A stretch of 64,000 bases of DNA from Aquincola tertiaricarbonis (GCF_000969605.1 NZ_JZUE01000004.1:62001-126000); one strand, 5' to 3'; positions 50,013 through 59,201 are shown, numbered from the stretch's first letter. Numbers and translations are program-made. The notes: generated by a model not told the origin, from the letters alone.

Positions 50013-50594
50013 TTACGCCTGCTTAACGCGCCGGCGCGCCGCAGCGCCCAGCACCAGCAGGCCCGCGCCCATCAAGCCCATGGTGGCCGGCTCGGGCACC
50101 GCGGTGACCGACACCGCATCCAGGTACAGCGTGCCGCCGGGGCTGGCGAAGCTGAAGGCCAGCAGCATGTCCGCGCCGGTGGTCTGGCCGCTGAACTGGT
50201 ACAGCGTGTAGGGCGACTCGCCCGGCGAGGGCATCGACACCAGCGTCTGGCCGCCGAAGCTGACGCTGAAGCTGCTGCCCGCCGCGCCGTCCGACTGGAA
50301 GGCGAAGGACAGGTTGTAGGTCAGGCCGGCGGCGCCGACGTTGACCGACTGCACCAGGCTGCTGTCGGACAGTGAGCCGATGGCGGCGCTGCAGCTGCCG
50401 GCGAAGGCCGTCTGGCCGCCGCCGGTGCAGTTGACGAGGTTGAAGTCCGTGTCGCCGCCGCTGATCCAGCCGGCGAAGTCCTGCTGCTCGAAGCCGCCGT
50501 TGACCACCAGCTCTGAAGCCGCCTGCGCCGGCGTGCCGAAGGCCGCCAGGCCGGCCAGCACCACGCCCAAAATCATTGCATCGCGTTTTGCCAC
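50013..50594 (-). CDS. PEP-CTERM sorting domain protein
   Basis: This 193-residue secreted protein has a signal peptide (MILGVVLAGLAAFGTPAQAA), a beta-sandwich body beginning ELVVNGGFEQQDFAGW and a C-terminal VPEP motif. A membrane helix and Arg-rich tail (AARRRVKQA) follow that motif, as recognised by exosortase. The body resembles carbohydrate-binding-like modules of DUF642-type proteins. GTG 50594 is chosen because GAGGGAA lies upstream. It follows the subtilase gene by 65 bp on the same strand. No exosortase gene is in the window. Confidence 0.88.
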   Translation of the reverse strand: MAKRDAMILGVVLAGLAAFGTPAQAASELVVNGGFEQQDFAGWISGGDTDFNLVNCTGGGQTAFAGSCSAAIGSLSDSSLVQSVNVGAAGLTYNLSFAFQSDGAAGSSFSVSFGGQTLVSMPSPGESPYTLYQFSGQTTGADMLLAFSFASPGGTLYLDAVSVTAVPEPATMGLMGAGLLVLGAAARRRVKQA

Positions 50595-50614
50595 GATCGT
50601 TTCCCTCAATGTTG

Positions 50615-50631
50615 CGTGCACCGTGTGCACG
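50615..50631 (-). other. Hairpin between subtilase and PEP-CTERM genes
   Basis: CGTGCAC (50615-50621) and GTGCACG (50625-50631) form a perfect 7-bp stem with a 3-nt loop in the 65-bp gap between two same-strand genes. It lacks a T-run. It could attenuate or stabilise the transcript. Confidence 0.4.
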
Positions 50632-50659
50632 GGTTGTCTTGTCGATGGCGGGCGACTGC

Positions 50660-52915
50660 TCAGCTTGCGGTGAGCGTCACCTTGCTGCCCAGGTAGGAGA
50701 TGCGGAACTGCCGGCCGCCGGCCGTCAGCAGCGCACCTTCCGGCAGGCCGGCGAAGGTGCCGGCGATGGCGCGGGCCTCGATCAGCGTGAACACGTCGCC
50801 GCGGTTGAGCGCGGCCGACAGGTCCAGCATCAGCGTGCCGCCGAGCGCCACCGTGCCGCTGGACAGCAGCCGCGACGATTCGCCGCCCGCCTTTAGCGTG
50901 GCCTTGAAGCCGGCGCCCAGGCCCACCTTGACCATGCTGGTGCGCAGCACGTCGCCGGTGGCCACCGAGAGGTTGGCCACCACGGCCGGCACACCCGCCG
51001 CTTCCGCCGCGGTGACGCCCGGCCACAGCACACCGCCCTTGAGCACGACGACAGTGCCGGCCACGCTGCCGGTGCCGCCCAGCGTGCCGCCGCTGTTCAC
51101 CGTCACGCCCGAGCTGTTGCTGCCGACGATGGACAGCTTGCCGCCCGTCACGGTGGAGCCGCCGGCATAGGTGTTGTTGCCGGTGAGGATCAGCGTGCCG
51201 CTGCCGGCCTTGGTCAGCGAGGCGTTGTACTGGCCGCGGTCGATCTTGCCCTGGATGTGCGCCGCGCGGGCGTCCATCCATTCCTTGCGCCAGCGCAGTG
51301 CGTCGGCGTGGGGGATCTTGTCGTAGGTCTCCGGCCGGCCGTTGGTGATGGCCTGCACCGCGGGGTCGTTCAGCAGGCCCTGCAGCATGAAGGCCTGGCG
51401 GCTCAGCGTGCCATTCGGGTTGAGCACGTTGGGACTGAACTCACCGGCCAACGCGATGCCCTGCTGCTTGTAGGCCGCCAGCCAGGCCAGGTCTTCCTTC
51501 TGCCGCTGCTTGATGGCCAGCTGGCCGATGTCGTTGGACCAGATGTCCAGCGGCGCCTTGCTCATGTCGTAGACCATCGGCGCCAGGAATTGGCCCGGGC
51601 CGTACATGCCCTTGGCCAGGTCGGGGATGCCCCAGCCCCAGCGCTCGTCCGGCAGGCCGTCCGGCGCCGTCCAGGCGATGGAAGCGCCGGTCGCCGAGGT
51701 CTGGCCGGTGCCCAGGAAGCGCACGCCGTCCGTCATCTTGTTGTTGGCGGTGGTGAGCATCACGTCGCGCACCTGCTTGGCATCCATGTTCGGATAGCGC
51801 GACAGCATCACGCCCATCACCGCGGTGGCCACCGGCGTGGCCGGCGAGGTGCCGCTGGAATTGGAGTAGTTGGTGTCGCCGGCGCTGCTGGTGGTGCGCA
51901 CCGCATTGGACGGCGTGGACACCGTCCACCACTTGGCCAGGCCGGCCTCGTTGAAGCCCGACTGCTTGGTGTACTCCGGGTTCGCCTCGGTGGGCGGCTG
52001 CACGCCGCCGACCGCGACGAACTGCGCCTCGGCCGCCGGGTTGAACAGCGGGTAGGCCGGGCGGAAGTACGGGTTGCTCCAGTCGTTGTTGCCGGCCGAG
52101 CGCACGTTGACCGTGCCGGTCACCTTGATGACGTCCCAGATCGCATCCATGAAGGAGCGGCCCGGGTAGGCCGGGTTGTACTGGATGCCACCCGGCAGGT
52201 AGCTCTTCTTGGTGAAGAAGTACTGGTACTCCAGGTCCTTCAGGAACTCGTTGGGGATGGTGCTGGCCATCGCCACCGGGTTGGCGCTGTCCTTGCCGGA
52301 AAGCTGGTAGCCGTTGACCAGGTTGCCGTCGGCGCCCAGATCGTTGCCAAAGGCATCGAAGCGGGTGCGGTTCAGCGTCTGGACGAAGGAGCCCCAGCTG
52401 CTGTTGATGACCTTGGCGCCGGCATCCACCAATGCCTTGTTGGCGGTGTACCAGTACACGTAGTCGTGGAACGGACCGTGCGACTGGGTGTCCGAGCCGC
52501 CGGTGCGTGCCACCATCATCTTGGAAGCGAAGGCGATGCCGTGCTGGGCCACGCCGTCGCGGATGCCGGAGGTGACGCCCAGCATGCCGGTGCCGTGCGA
52601 CCAGTCGGTGGTGCGCGCCTGGTCGCCGTCGATGGTGAAGCGCTCGCCGGCGGTGAACGGGTTCGCCGGCGTGACGGTGTTGCGGTAGCCGAAGCCCGAG
52701 GTGCCGTACACACCCTCGCCACGCGCCGGCGCGATCAGCGTCGTCTGGAAGCCTTCATGGGTGGTGCGGTAGCCCGAGTCCATCATGCCCAGCGTGATGC
52801 CCTGGCCGTAGTAGCCCAGCGCATAGGCGGTGGAGGCATTGACCGCCACCAGCTGCGCCCCCCTGCCGTGCAGCGGCAAGGTCGCCACGCCACCGGTACA
52901 CATTGATCGATACAT
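50660..52915 (-). CDS. Subtilisin-like (S8) serine protease with an autotransporter-associated repeat but no barrel
   Basis: This 751-residue protease has the catalytic triad Asp46 (MMDSGYRTTHEGF), His107 (SHGTGMLG) and Ser357 (SGTSPATPVA). After the protease domain there is a passenger-type strand repeat (GSGTLILTGNNTYAGGSTVT) and further beta-rich sequence. The protein ends without the C-terminal outer-membrane barrel of autotransporters, and no signal peptide is visible at the N-terminus. ATG 52915 has GGAGGT four bases upstream; ATG 52969 would add 18 residues and also gives no signal. Either an export route is unusual or the gene is a remnant. Confidence 0.85.
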   Translation of the reverse strand: MYRSMCTGGVATLPLHGRGAQLVAVNASTAYALGYYGQGITLGMMDSGYRTTHEGFQTTLIAPARGEGVYGTSGFGYRNTVTPANPFTAGERFTIDGDQARTTDWSHGTGMLGVTSGIRDGVAQHGIAFASKMMVARTGGSDTQSHGPFHDYVYWYTANKALVDAGAKVINSSWGSFVQTLNRTRFDAFGNDLGADGNLVNGYQLSGKDSANPVAMASTIPNEFLKDLEYQYFFTKKSYLPGGIQYNPAYPGRSFMDAIWDVIKVTGTVNVRSAGNNDWSNPYFRPAYPLFNPAAEAQFVAVGGVQPPTEANPEYTKQSGFNEAGLAKWWTVSTPSNAVRTTSSAGDTNYSNSSGTSPATPVATAVMGVMLSRYPNMDAKQVRDVMLTTANNKMTDGVRFLGTGQTSATGASIAWTAPDGLPDERWGWGIPDLAKGMYGPGQFLAPMVYDMSKAPLDIWSNDIGQLAIKQRQKEDLAWLAAYKQQGIALAGEFSPNVLNPNGTLSRQAFMLQGLLNDPAVQAITNGRPETYDKIPHADALRWRKEWMDARAAHIQGKIDRGQYNASLTKAGSGTLILTGNNTYAGGSTVTGGKLSIVGSNSSGVTVNSGGTLGGTGSVAGTVVVLKGGVLWPGVTAAEAAGVPAVVANLSVATGDVLRTSMVKVGLGAGFKATLKAGGESSRLLSSGTVALGGTLMLDLSAALNRGDVFTLIEARAIAGTFAGLPEGALLTAGGRQFRISYLGSKVTLTAS

Positions 52916-52938
52916 CCTGACCTCCAGTGATCTTTTAA

Positions 52939-52958
52939 GAAATGCCGTGAAACATTTC
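52939..52958. promoter_or_regulatory. Inverted repeat upstream of the subtilase gene
   Basis: GAAATG (52939-52944) and CATTTC (52953-52958) are 6-bp arms around 8 nt, with a nested GAAACATTTC (52949-52958). They lie 24-43 bp upstream of the subtilase start in an unusually AT-rich patch, so an operator or leader hairpin is possible. No clear promoter was found. The rest of the gap to 53080 holds a small GTCGG-AAAA-CCGAC hairpin at 53017-53030. Confidence 0.3.
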
Positions 52959-53080
52959 GCACGATCCATGCCAATCGGCTTGACATGCAGGAGTGGGTGC
53001 AGTGGGGCCCAAAGGGGTCGGAAAACCGACGCCGCGGGGCTTGCAGCGGTTGGGTTTCCGTCCGTCCGTTGTGTGCCCCG

Positions 53081-53542
53081 TCAGCGAGGCTCGAGCAGAA
53101 ACGTTTCGCCGGCGCCGGAAGCGGTGCGGCGCACCTTGAACACGGCGTGATCGCGCGGCTGGCCCGTCTCGGGAAACGGGAAGTCGAATTCGCCGTTGGA
53201 CAGGGCATGCAGCTCCACGTGCGTGACGCGGTCCTCCAGGGCAAACACCAGGAAGGTCTGGTCCTGCCCGGCGCGCTCAATGCGGATCACCCGGCCGCAC
53301 GCATTCCTGCCCGCGTGGATGAACCGACAGACTTCCTCCCGCGTGACGCCAGGCTTGAAGGCATAGAACCTGTCCCAGCCAAAGGACGTGAGCGAGGCGA
53401 GTGCCACCTCCTGGTTGCCCGCGTTGCGCACGGCCTGGCCCAGCCGCTGGCTGATCATGCCCACGCCGTTGGTGGCCTCCGAGCAGGCAGCGACCAGCAC
53501 GATGGCAACGACGCTGGCGAACAACGACAACCGAGGGCGCAT
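53081..53542 (-). CDS. Predicted lipoprotein of unknown function
   Basis: This 153-residue protein has a signal peptide with lipobox LVAAC (ASVVAIVLVAACSEATN). The body looks alpha/beta with two further cysteines (EEVCRFIHAGRNACGRV), perhaps a disulfide. I do not recognise the family. ATG 53542 (MRPRLSLFAS) is chosen because the signal peptide begins there; GTG 53584 would add 14 residues. It stands alone between the subtilase and the Bug gene of the tcu locus. Confidence 0.72.
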   Translation of the reverse strand: MRPRLSLFASVVAIVLVAACSEATNGVGMISQRLGQAVRNAGNQEVALASLTSFGWDRFYAFKPGVTREEVCRFIHAGRNACGRVIRIERAGQDQTFLVFALEDRVTHVELHALSNGEFDFPFPETGQPRDHAVFKVRRTASGAGETFLLEPR

Positions 53543-53620
53543 GCGGAAGGTCGGAGTGGGGAACGTGGCCGCAGAGTAGCGCACCCTGGCGCGGCGCAGG
53601 CCGCGCCCGCGACGCCATCC

Positions 53621-54586
53621 TCAATCCGCCTTGATGCCCCGCTGCCTCACCAGCTCGCCCCAGGTCCTCGACTCGCTGGCGATGTAGTCGGCCAGCTGCT
53701 TGCGGCTGCCCGGCGCGGGGGTGAGGCCGTGGCGGTCGAGTTCGGCCTTGACCTCCGGGTCGCGCAGGGCCTTGACCAGCTCGGTGTTCCAGCGGTCCAG
53801 CACCGCCGCGGGTGTCTTGCCCGGCGCCACGAAGGCATACCAGTTGGTGGCGCTGAAGCCCGGGAAGCCGGACTCGGCCACGGTAGGCACGTTGGGCATG
53901 AACTCCGAGCGCTGCAGGCCGGTAGTCGCAAGGGGCACCAGCTTGCCGGTCTCGATGTGCGGCGCGGCGGTGGCCGGGGTGCTGTAGTAGGCGGCGACGC
54001 GGCTGCCCAGCAGGTCCTGCAGCGCCGGGGCGCCGCCCTTGTAGGGGATGTGCACGGTGTCGATGCCGGCGCGCTGGTTCAGCAGCTCGCCCGCCAGGTG
54101 GGAGGCCGACCCGGCGCCGGTGGAGGCGAAGTCCAGCTTGCCGGGCTCGGCCTTGGCCTTGGCGATGAACTCGGCCAGCGTCTTCACGCCCACGCCCTGG
54201 TGCACCACCAGCACGTTCGGAAAGCTCACGCCCATGGTCAGCGGCGCCAGGTCCTTCTGCGGGTCGTAGCCCACCTTCATCAGGTGCGGCGCGATGGTCA
54301 GCGGGCCGATGGAGCCGAGCAGGATCACCGAGCCGTCGGGCTCGGCCTTGGCCACGAACTGGTGGGCGATGTTGCCGCCGGCGCCGGCGCGGTTGTCGAC
54401 CACCACGCTCTGGCCGATGTTGGCTTGCAGCTTCTTCGCGATCATGCGGGCGGCTGCATCGGCCGCCCCGCCGGCAGCAAAGCCGACCACCATCGTGATC
54501 GGCTTCTTCGGCAGGTCCTGCGCGGCGGCGGGCCGGCTGAAGGCGAGCGCGCAGAGCGCGGCGGCGGCAAGCAGGCGGGTGTGCAT
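53621..54586 (-). CDS. Bug-type tripartite tricarboxylate transporter receptor (tcu locus)
   Basis: This 321-residue periplasmic receptor has a signal peptide (LAAAALCALAFSRPAAAQ) and Bug-family strands VVGFAAGGAADAAAR and NRAGAGGNIA. It follows tcuB by 29 bp. In Salmonella the third tcu gene encodes a single major-facilitator permease, TcuC; here a receptor takes its place. Its ligand is therefore probably tricarballylate, citrate or aconitate. GGAG precedes ATG 54586. Confidence 0.92.
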   Translation of the reverse strand: MHTRLLAAAALCALAFSRPAAAQDLPKKPITMVVGFAAGGAADAAARMIAKKLQANIGQSVVVDNRAGAGGNIAHQFVAKAEPDGSVILLGSIGPLTIAPHLMKVGYDPQKDLAPLTMGVSFPNVLVVHQGVGVKTLAEFIAKAKAEPGKLDFASTGAGSASHLAGELLNQRAGIDTVHIPYKGGAPALQDLLGSRVAAYYSTPATAAPHIETGKLVPLATTGLQRSEFMPNVPTVAESGFPGFSATNWYAFVAPGKTPAAVLDRWNTELVKALRDPEVKAELDRHGLTPAPGSRKQLADYIASESRTWGELVRQRGIKAD

Positions 54587-54615
54587 CGGGTCGTCTCCGT
54601 TGGCGTTTTGAGTGT

Positions 54616-55797
54616 TCAGTCGTCACCGAGCTGAAGCCGGCTGGGCTGGCGCTTCTCGATGGCCCACTTCAGCAGCGCGGCGCTGCGGTAGATGCCATGC
54701 GCGAACTTGCCGTAGGGCATGGTGGCGAACAGCGCCATCACCGCGCCCAGGTGCACCGACAGCAGCAGTGCCAGCGCCGCGCTGCCCTTGCCCACCATCA
54801 ACGCCAGGCCGCTGGCCGCGGTGAGCAGCAGCAGGCCGATGAAGGCGCGGTCCATCGGCCGCTGGCGCAGGTCCTGCTGCAATGCATGCCGCCGCAGGTT
54901 CAGCCAGAACAGGCCCACGGTGCCCACCACCAGCATCACGCCACCGCTGATGCCCAGCAGCTTGGGTAGCGTGGTGTAGCCATAGGGCGCCGGCCAGTCC
55001 AGCAGGTAGTGGTACAGCGTGGCCACGCTGGTGGCCGCGAAGCACAGCAGGAAGCCGTAGAACGTGAGGTGGTGGAAGCGGCGGCGGGCCTGGGTGAAGC
55101 GGTCGTCGGCGTTGTTGCAGCCTTCTCCGTGGCCGCCGTCCAGGTACTTCAGCCGCAGCACGTCGTGCGTGGCCTCGGCCACCGCGGCGGCGCTGGCCGT
55201 CCCCGGCACCTCGCTGCGCCAGAAGCGCCGCACGCCGATGCCCAGCGCCAGCACCGCGAACAGGAACACCGGCGCAAACAGCGCCACCATCAGGTTGTGC
55301 GGAAACACTGCATAGAAGTTGCCGCCCTCCACCCCGCCCCACAAGCCGCCGTGCAGCGCGGCCGCCAGCATCATGAACAGCGCCAGCCCGCCCGCCAGGG
55401 CCAGCGCCAGCGTCAGGCCGTTGCGCTGGTACAGCCGGCCCAGCGCGGGCGGCCAGGCGTATTCGCTGTAGGTGCCCAGCCGCACCTCGGCCATCGCCCG
55501 CGGCACATTGACCGCGAACTCGTGCGGCGGCGCGTACTGGCAGGCATGCAGGCAGGCGCCGCAGTTGTGGCACAGGTTGGCCAGGAAGTTGACGTCGTTC
55601 TTGGCGAAGTCCAGCCGCCGCGTCATCGCCGGGAACACGGCGCAGAAGCCTTCGCAGTACCGGCAGGCATTGCAGATCTGCAGCACGCGCGCCACCTCGG
55701 CCTCGCTGCCGGTCATCGGCTGGATGGGGATCACGCGCGCAGGCGCGGCACCGCCCAGCGAAGCGGCTTCGCGCACCAGGGTGTCAAGCGGGGACAT
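54616..55797 (-). CDS. tcuB: Tricarballylate utilization protein TcuB (membrane 4Fe-4S/cytochrome b-like)
   Basis: This 393-residue membrane protein reoxidises the flavin of TcuA and passes electrons to the quinone pool. Two 4Fe-4S motifs are clear: Cys42, 45, 48 and 52 in [11 protein letters not shown] and Cys76, 79, 82 and 86 in [11 protein letters not shown]. About six membrane segments follow, with histidines such as HHLTFYG suited to heme binding. ATG 55797 lies inside the end of tcuA (14-bp overlap), so translation is coupled. Confidence 0.93.
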   Translation of the reverse strand: MSPLDTLVREAASLGGAAPARVIPIQPMTGSEAEVARVLQICNACRYCEGFCAVFPAMTRRLDFAKNDVNFLANLCHNCGACLHACQYAPPHEFAVNVPRAMAEVRLGTYSEYAWPPALGRLYQRNGLTLALALAGGLALFMMLAAALHGGLWGGVEGGNFYAVFPHNLMVALFAPVFLFAVLALGIGVRRFWRSEVPGTASAAAVAEATHDVLRLKYLDGGHGEGCNNADDRFTQARRRFHHLTFYGFLLCFAATSVATLYHYLLDWPAPYGYTTLPKLLGISGGVMLVVGTVGLFWLNLRRHALQQDLRQRPMDRAFIGLLLLTAASGLALMVGKGSAALALLLSVHLGAVMALFATMPYGKFAHGIYRSAALLKWAIEKRQPSRLQLGDD

Positions 55798-57199
55798 GCT
55801 CGGCCTTCTTCAAGGTGGGTGCGGCGGCGGCTGCCGCCGCCTGGGTGCCGGCGATGCGGCCGAAGGCCGTGCCGATGCTCATGCCCACGCCTGCGGTGTA
55901 GCCCTGGCCCAGCACGTTGCCGGCCATCATCTCGCCGGCCACGAAGAGGTTGGGGCTGGGCCGGCCGGCGAAGCGCACCGCGGCGGTCTCGTCCACCTTC
56001 AGGCCCAGGTAGGTGAAGGTGACGCCGGGCTTGAGCGCATAGCCATAGAACGGGGGCGTGTCGATCGGCCGCGCCCAGTGGGTCTTGGCCGGGGCCAGGC
56101 TTTCGGTGCGGCAGTCGTCCAGCCGGGTGTGGTCGAAGCTGCCGGGCCGGCAGGCCGCGTTGTAGGCCTGCAGCGTCTGCACGAAGGCGGCTTCGTCCAG
56201 GCCCAGGCCGCGCGCCAGCTCGGGCAGGCTGCCCGCCTTGACGCCCGGGAACACCGGCGGCATGAAGCGGCCCACCGCCTTGGCATCGATCACCGAATAG
56301 GCCACCTGCCCCGGCTGCTGCGCCACCAGGCGGCCCCAGATGGCATAGCGCTTGGGCCAGAAGTCCTCGCCTTCGTCGTAGAAGCGGCGGGCCTCGCGGT
56401 TGACCACCACGCCCAGCGACACGCAGTCGATGCGGGTGCAGATGCCGCCGTCGTACAGCGGCGCGCGGGCGTCGATGGCCACCATGTGCGCCTGCGTCGG
56501 GTCGCCGATGGTGTCGGCGCCGGCGTCGATCATGAAGCGCAGCAGCACGCCGGTGTTGAAGCGGGTGCCGCGGATCAGGAAGTTGTCGGCCGGGTGCTCG
56601 CCGCGCTCGTTCACGCCCCAGGCTTCGCGCAGCCATTCGCGGTTGGACTCGAAGCCGCCCGAGGCCAGCACGCAGGCCTTGGCCGCGAAGCGCTGGCCGC
56701 CCGACCAGGCGGCGACGAAGCGGCCGTCCTGCAACTCCAGCCGGTCCACCGGCGTGTCGTAGCGCAGCTGCACGCCCAGCCGCTCGGCGCTGCGGTAGTA
56801 GGCATTGACCAGCGCCTTGCCGCCGCCCATGAAGAAGGCATTGGTGCGCGCGGTGTGCAGCGCGCCTGACAGCGAGGGCTGGAAGTGCACGCCATGGCGG
56901 CGCATCCAGGGCCGGCAGGTGGCGCTGGCACGGATCACCAGCCGGGCCAGCGCCTCGTTGGTGCGGCCGCCGGTGACCTTGAGCAGGTCCTGCCAGAACT
57001 CCTCCTCGGTGTAGGCCTCCACCAGCACGTCCTGCGGAGCGTCGTGCATGCAGCGCAGGTTGCGCACGTGCTGCGAATTGCCGCCGCGCCACTCACGCGG
57101 CGAGGCTTCCAGCAGCTGCACCGTCGCGCCCGCCTCGCGCGCCATCAGCGCGGCGCACAGCGCGGCATTGCCTCCACCGATGACCAGCACGTCCGTCAA
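55784..57199 (-). CDS. tcuA: FAD-dependent tricarballylate dehydrogenase TcuA
   Basis: This 471-residue flavoprotein of the fumarate reductase/3-ketosteroid dehydrogenase fold oxidises tricarballylate to cis-aconitate. The FAD motif is [19 protein letters not shown] near the N-terminus. The C-terminal FAD segment is [19 protein letters not shown], with the catalytic-region motif [11 protein letters not shown]. The start is TTG 57199, supported by AGGAG eight bases upstream and by the position of the Rossmann motif. It overlaps tcuB by 14 bp. Confidence 0.92.
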   Translation of the reverse strand: MTDVLVIGGGNAALCAALMAREAGATVQLLEASPREWRGGNSQHVRNLRCMHDAPQDVLVEAYTEEEFWQDLLKVTGGRTNEALARLVIRASATCRPWMRRHGVHFQPSLSGALHTARTNAFFMGGGKALVNAYYRSAERLGVQLRYDTPVDRLELQDGRFVAAWSGGQRFAAKACVLASGGFESNREWLREAWGVNERGEHPADNFLIRGTRFNTGVLLRFMIDAGADTIGDPTQAHMVAIDARAPLYDGGICTRIDCVSLGVVVNREARRFYDEGEDFWPKRYAIWGRLVAQQPGQVAYSVIDAKAVGRFMPPVFPGVKAGSLPELARGLGLDEAAFVQTLQAYNAACRPGSFDHTRLDDCRTESLAPAKTHWARPIDTPPFYGYALKPGVTFTYLGLKVDETAAVRFAGRPSPNLFVAGEMMAGNVLGQGYTAGVGMSIGTAFGRIAGTQAAAAAAAPTLKKAEHVPA

Positions 57200-57280
57200 G
57201 TCGCCGTCTCCTGCTTTGAATGCAGGCGACTCTAGGTGGCGTGCGCTGCAGCCGCTAGACGGCCGCCGGGCAACAGGTGT

Positions 57281-58207
57281 TCAGGCTTCGTGAAGGGTGG
57301 CACCCGGCCAATGGCCGCCCTGCACCAGGCCGCGGGCCACATCGCGCAGCACCACCCGGGCGGCCAGCGCAGCGGGCGACAGCTCGTCATCCGGCAGCAT
57401 GGCCAGCAGGTTCACGCGGCGGGCGCTGCGGTCGGCGATCTCGATGCGCACGATGTCGTCGCCCGCCAGCCGGGCCGTGGCCGCGCCGGGCTGGATGGTG
57501 GCGGCCAGGCCGGCGCACACCGCATCCATCAGCACCGCCAGGCCGTCCACCTCGTACAGCAGGTTGGCGCTGCCGCGGGCGCGGCGAAAGGCGGCGTCCA
57601 CCGTGGCGCGCAGGCCGTGGTGGTTGCTGGGCAGCACCAGCGGCAGGCTGCCCAGCTGGGCCAGCCGCACCCGCGTGGCTGCCGGCAGGCCCGGCAGGCC
57701 GCGCAGGCCCAGCACGAACAGCCGCTCGTCCAGCAGCGGCACGGTGGAATGGCCGGCCGCGGTGCCGGTGTCGAACAACACCGCCAGGTCCAGCTGGCGG
57801 GCGGTGAGCATGCCCGCCAGGTGGCCGGACAGGCTTTCCACCATGCGCAGCCGCACGTCCGGGTAGCGCTGGTGCATGGCCCGCATGAAGGGCAGCGCCA
57901 GCACCGCCGACGTGGAAGGCGCCAGCCCGACGCTGACATGGCCGGACAACCGCGCCTGCTGCGCCGCCCGCACCGCATCGTCGGCATGCCGCAGGGCCAG
58001 TTGCGCCTGCCGGTAGAAGGCCAGGCCGGCATCGGTGGGGCGGGTGCCGCTGGCACTGCGCTGCAGCAGCCGCGTGGCCAGCTCGCCTTCCAGCCGCGTG
58101 ATCTGCTGGCTCAGCGCCGAAGTGACCATGCCCAGCTGCTGGGCCGCGCGGCCCATGCTGCCCGACTCCACCACGCTGACGAAGTAGCGCAACTGACGCA
58201 GTTCCAA
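57281..58207 (-). CDS. tcuR: LysR-type regulator of tricarballylate utilization
   Basis: This 308-residue LysR protein has the helix-turn-helix in LGMVTSALSQQITRLEGELA and an effector domain. It lies upstream of tcuA on the same strand, 81 bp away, and is the likely activator of tcuAB. The start is TTG 58207: GGAGG lies 7 nt upstream and the similar protein at 49034 begins with the same residues (MELRQL). The ribosome-binding site is buried in a hairpin at 58214-58231. Confidence 0.9.
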   Translation of the reverse strand: MELRQLRYFVSVVESGSMGRAAQQLGMVTSALSQQITRLEGELATRLLQRSASGTRPTDAGLAFYRQAQLALRHADDAVRAAQQARLSGHVSVGLAPSTSAVLALPFMRAMHQRYPDVRLRMVESLSGHLAGMLTARQLDLAVLFDTGTAAGHSTVPLLDERLFVLGLRGLPGLPAATRVRLAQLGSLPLVLPSNHHGLRATVDAAFRRARGSANLLYEVDGLAVLMDAVCAGLAATIQPGAATARLAGDDIVRIEIADRSARRVNLLAMLPDDELSPAALAARVVLRDVARGLVQGGHWPGATLHEA

Positions 58208-58213
58208 GACGGG

Positions 58214-58231
58214 GCCTCCGAAGGGGGAGGC
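58214..58231 (-). promoter_or_regulatory. Hairpin sequestering the tcuR ribosome-binding site
   Basis: In the tcuR transcript GCCUCC pairs with GGAGGC across a 6-nt loop, a perfect 6-bp GC-rich stem. The 3' arm is the ribosome-binding site for the TTG start, six bases further on. This should keep tcuR translation low unless the hairpin is opened. Confidence 0.55.
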
Positions 58232-58269
58232 GCCAGTATCCGCCGCAGCTCAGGCGGGCGGCCGATGGC

Positions 58270-59046
58270 TCAAGGCATGTACTGCCCGCCGTTGATGTCC
58301 AGCACCTGGCCGGTGATGTAGCCGCTGGCCGCATGCGAGGCGAAGAACAGGAAGGCCGGCGCGGCGTCCTCCGGCTGGCCGAAGCGGCCCATGGGGATGC
58401 CGCGCGAGATGGCCGCCTTCACTTCGGCCGACTTGTCGGCATGGAAGGCGGTGTCGAAGGTGCCGGGCGACACCGTGTTAAAGCGGATGCCGTCGGCGGT
58501 GTGGAAACCCACCCAGTTCTTCTGGATGTTGTGCAGCCAGGCCTTGGCCGCGCCGTACAGGCCGGCGCCCGGCCCGCCGCCGGTGTAGGCCGCCACCGAG
58601 CCCACCAGGATCACGGAGGCGGTCTGCCCGCTGGTCTGCGCCGAGGCCTTCAGGTGCGGCAGCGCAAAGCGCGTGGTCATCAGCGCCGACCGTGCATTGA
58701 GGTGATGCACCGCATCGAAGAAGCCGTCGTCGATCTCGGCCAGCGGCACCCGCGCCACCAGGCCGCCGGCGTTGTTCACCAGCACGTCGATGCCGCCGAA
58801 GCGCTCGACGAAGGCCTGCACCATGCGCTGGCAATCCTCGGTGCGCGACAGGTCGCCGGGCAGGAACATCGCCTGTCCGCCATCGGCCTGCAGCGCCTGC
58901 AGCCGCTGCCCCAGGTCCGCCGGCGCACTGCGGCCGTTGAAGCCCACCTGCGCGCCGCAGCGCGCGAAGGCCTGCACCGCGGCCCAGCCGATGCCCTGGG
59001 TGGAACCGGTGACCAGCACCCGCCGGCCCTTCAAGTCGCTGAACAT
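58270..59046 (-). CDS. SDR family oxidoreductase
   Basis: This 258-residue short-chain dehydrogenase has the cofactor loop GSTQGIGWAAV, NNAGG, catalytic Ser in LVGSVAAYTGG and the Tyr-Lys pair in YGAAK. It is divergent from iclR and the dgoK-dgoA operon, so it may oxidise the sugar acid or sugar that feeds that pathway. AGGAG precedes ATG 59046. Its stop is 62 bp from the tcuR start. Confidence 0.9.
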   Translation of the reverse strand: MFSDLKGRRVLVTGSTQGIGWAAVQAFARCGAQVGFNGRSAPADLGQRLQALQADGGQAMFLPGDLSRTEDCQRMVQAFVERFGGIDVLVNNAGGLVARVPLAEIDDGFFDAVHHLNARSALMTTRFALPHLKASAQTSGQTASVILVGSVAAYTGGGPGAGLYGAAKAWLHNIQKNWVGFHTADGIRFNTVSPGTFDTAFHADKSAEVKAAISRGIPMGRFGQPEDAAPAFLFFASHAASGYITGQVLDINGGQYMP

Positions 59047-59130
59047 GCTGTGTGTGCTCCTGCTGTGTACGCGGGGCCCCCGGCCCGGCTGCGCGGCGAT
59101 GTTGGCGCAACGGCGGCAGCAAGTGCAAAT

Positions 59131-59147
59131 GTCCCGATAGTTGGGAC
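59131..59147. promoter_or_regulatory. Inverted repeat, candidate IclR operator
   Basis: GTCCC (59131-59135) and GGGAC (59143-59147) surround 7 nt, in the divergent gap between the SDR gene and iclR. The repeat lies 13 bp upstream of the -35 box of the iclR promoter, where a bound regulator could control both directions. Confidence 0.45.
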
Positions 59148-59160
59148 CGCGTGCCGATTT

Positions 59161-59189
59161 TTGACACACCATTGGCACCTTCCTACGAT
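59161..59189 (+). promoter_or_regulatory. Sigma-70 promoter of the iclR-dgoKA operon
   Basis: TTGACA (59161-59166) is followed after exactly 17 nt by TACGAT (59184-59189), a perfect -35 and a good -10 box. Transcription would start near 59196, only about 6 nt before the ATG at 59202. This gives a practically leaderless message and explains why no ribosome-binding site is seen there. Confidence 0.7.
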
Positions 59190-59201
59190 GCGCCCGAACC
59201 C

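Noticed and set aside
52980-52985. TTGACA hexamer on the plus strand
   Set aside because: No -10 box follows at 16-18 nt and there is no plus-strand gene downstream.
57276-57282. GGTGTTC half-site matching the operator at 49011
   Set aside because: It overlaps the tcuR stop codon and has no matching second arm at the same spacing, so coincidence is likely.
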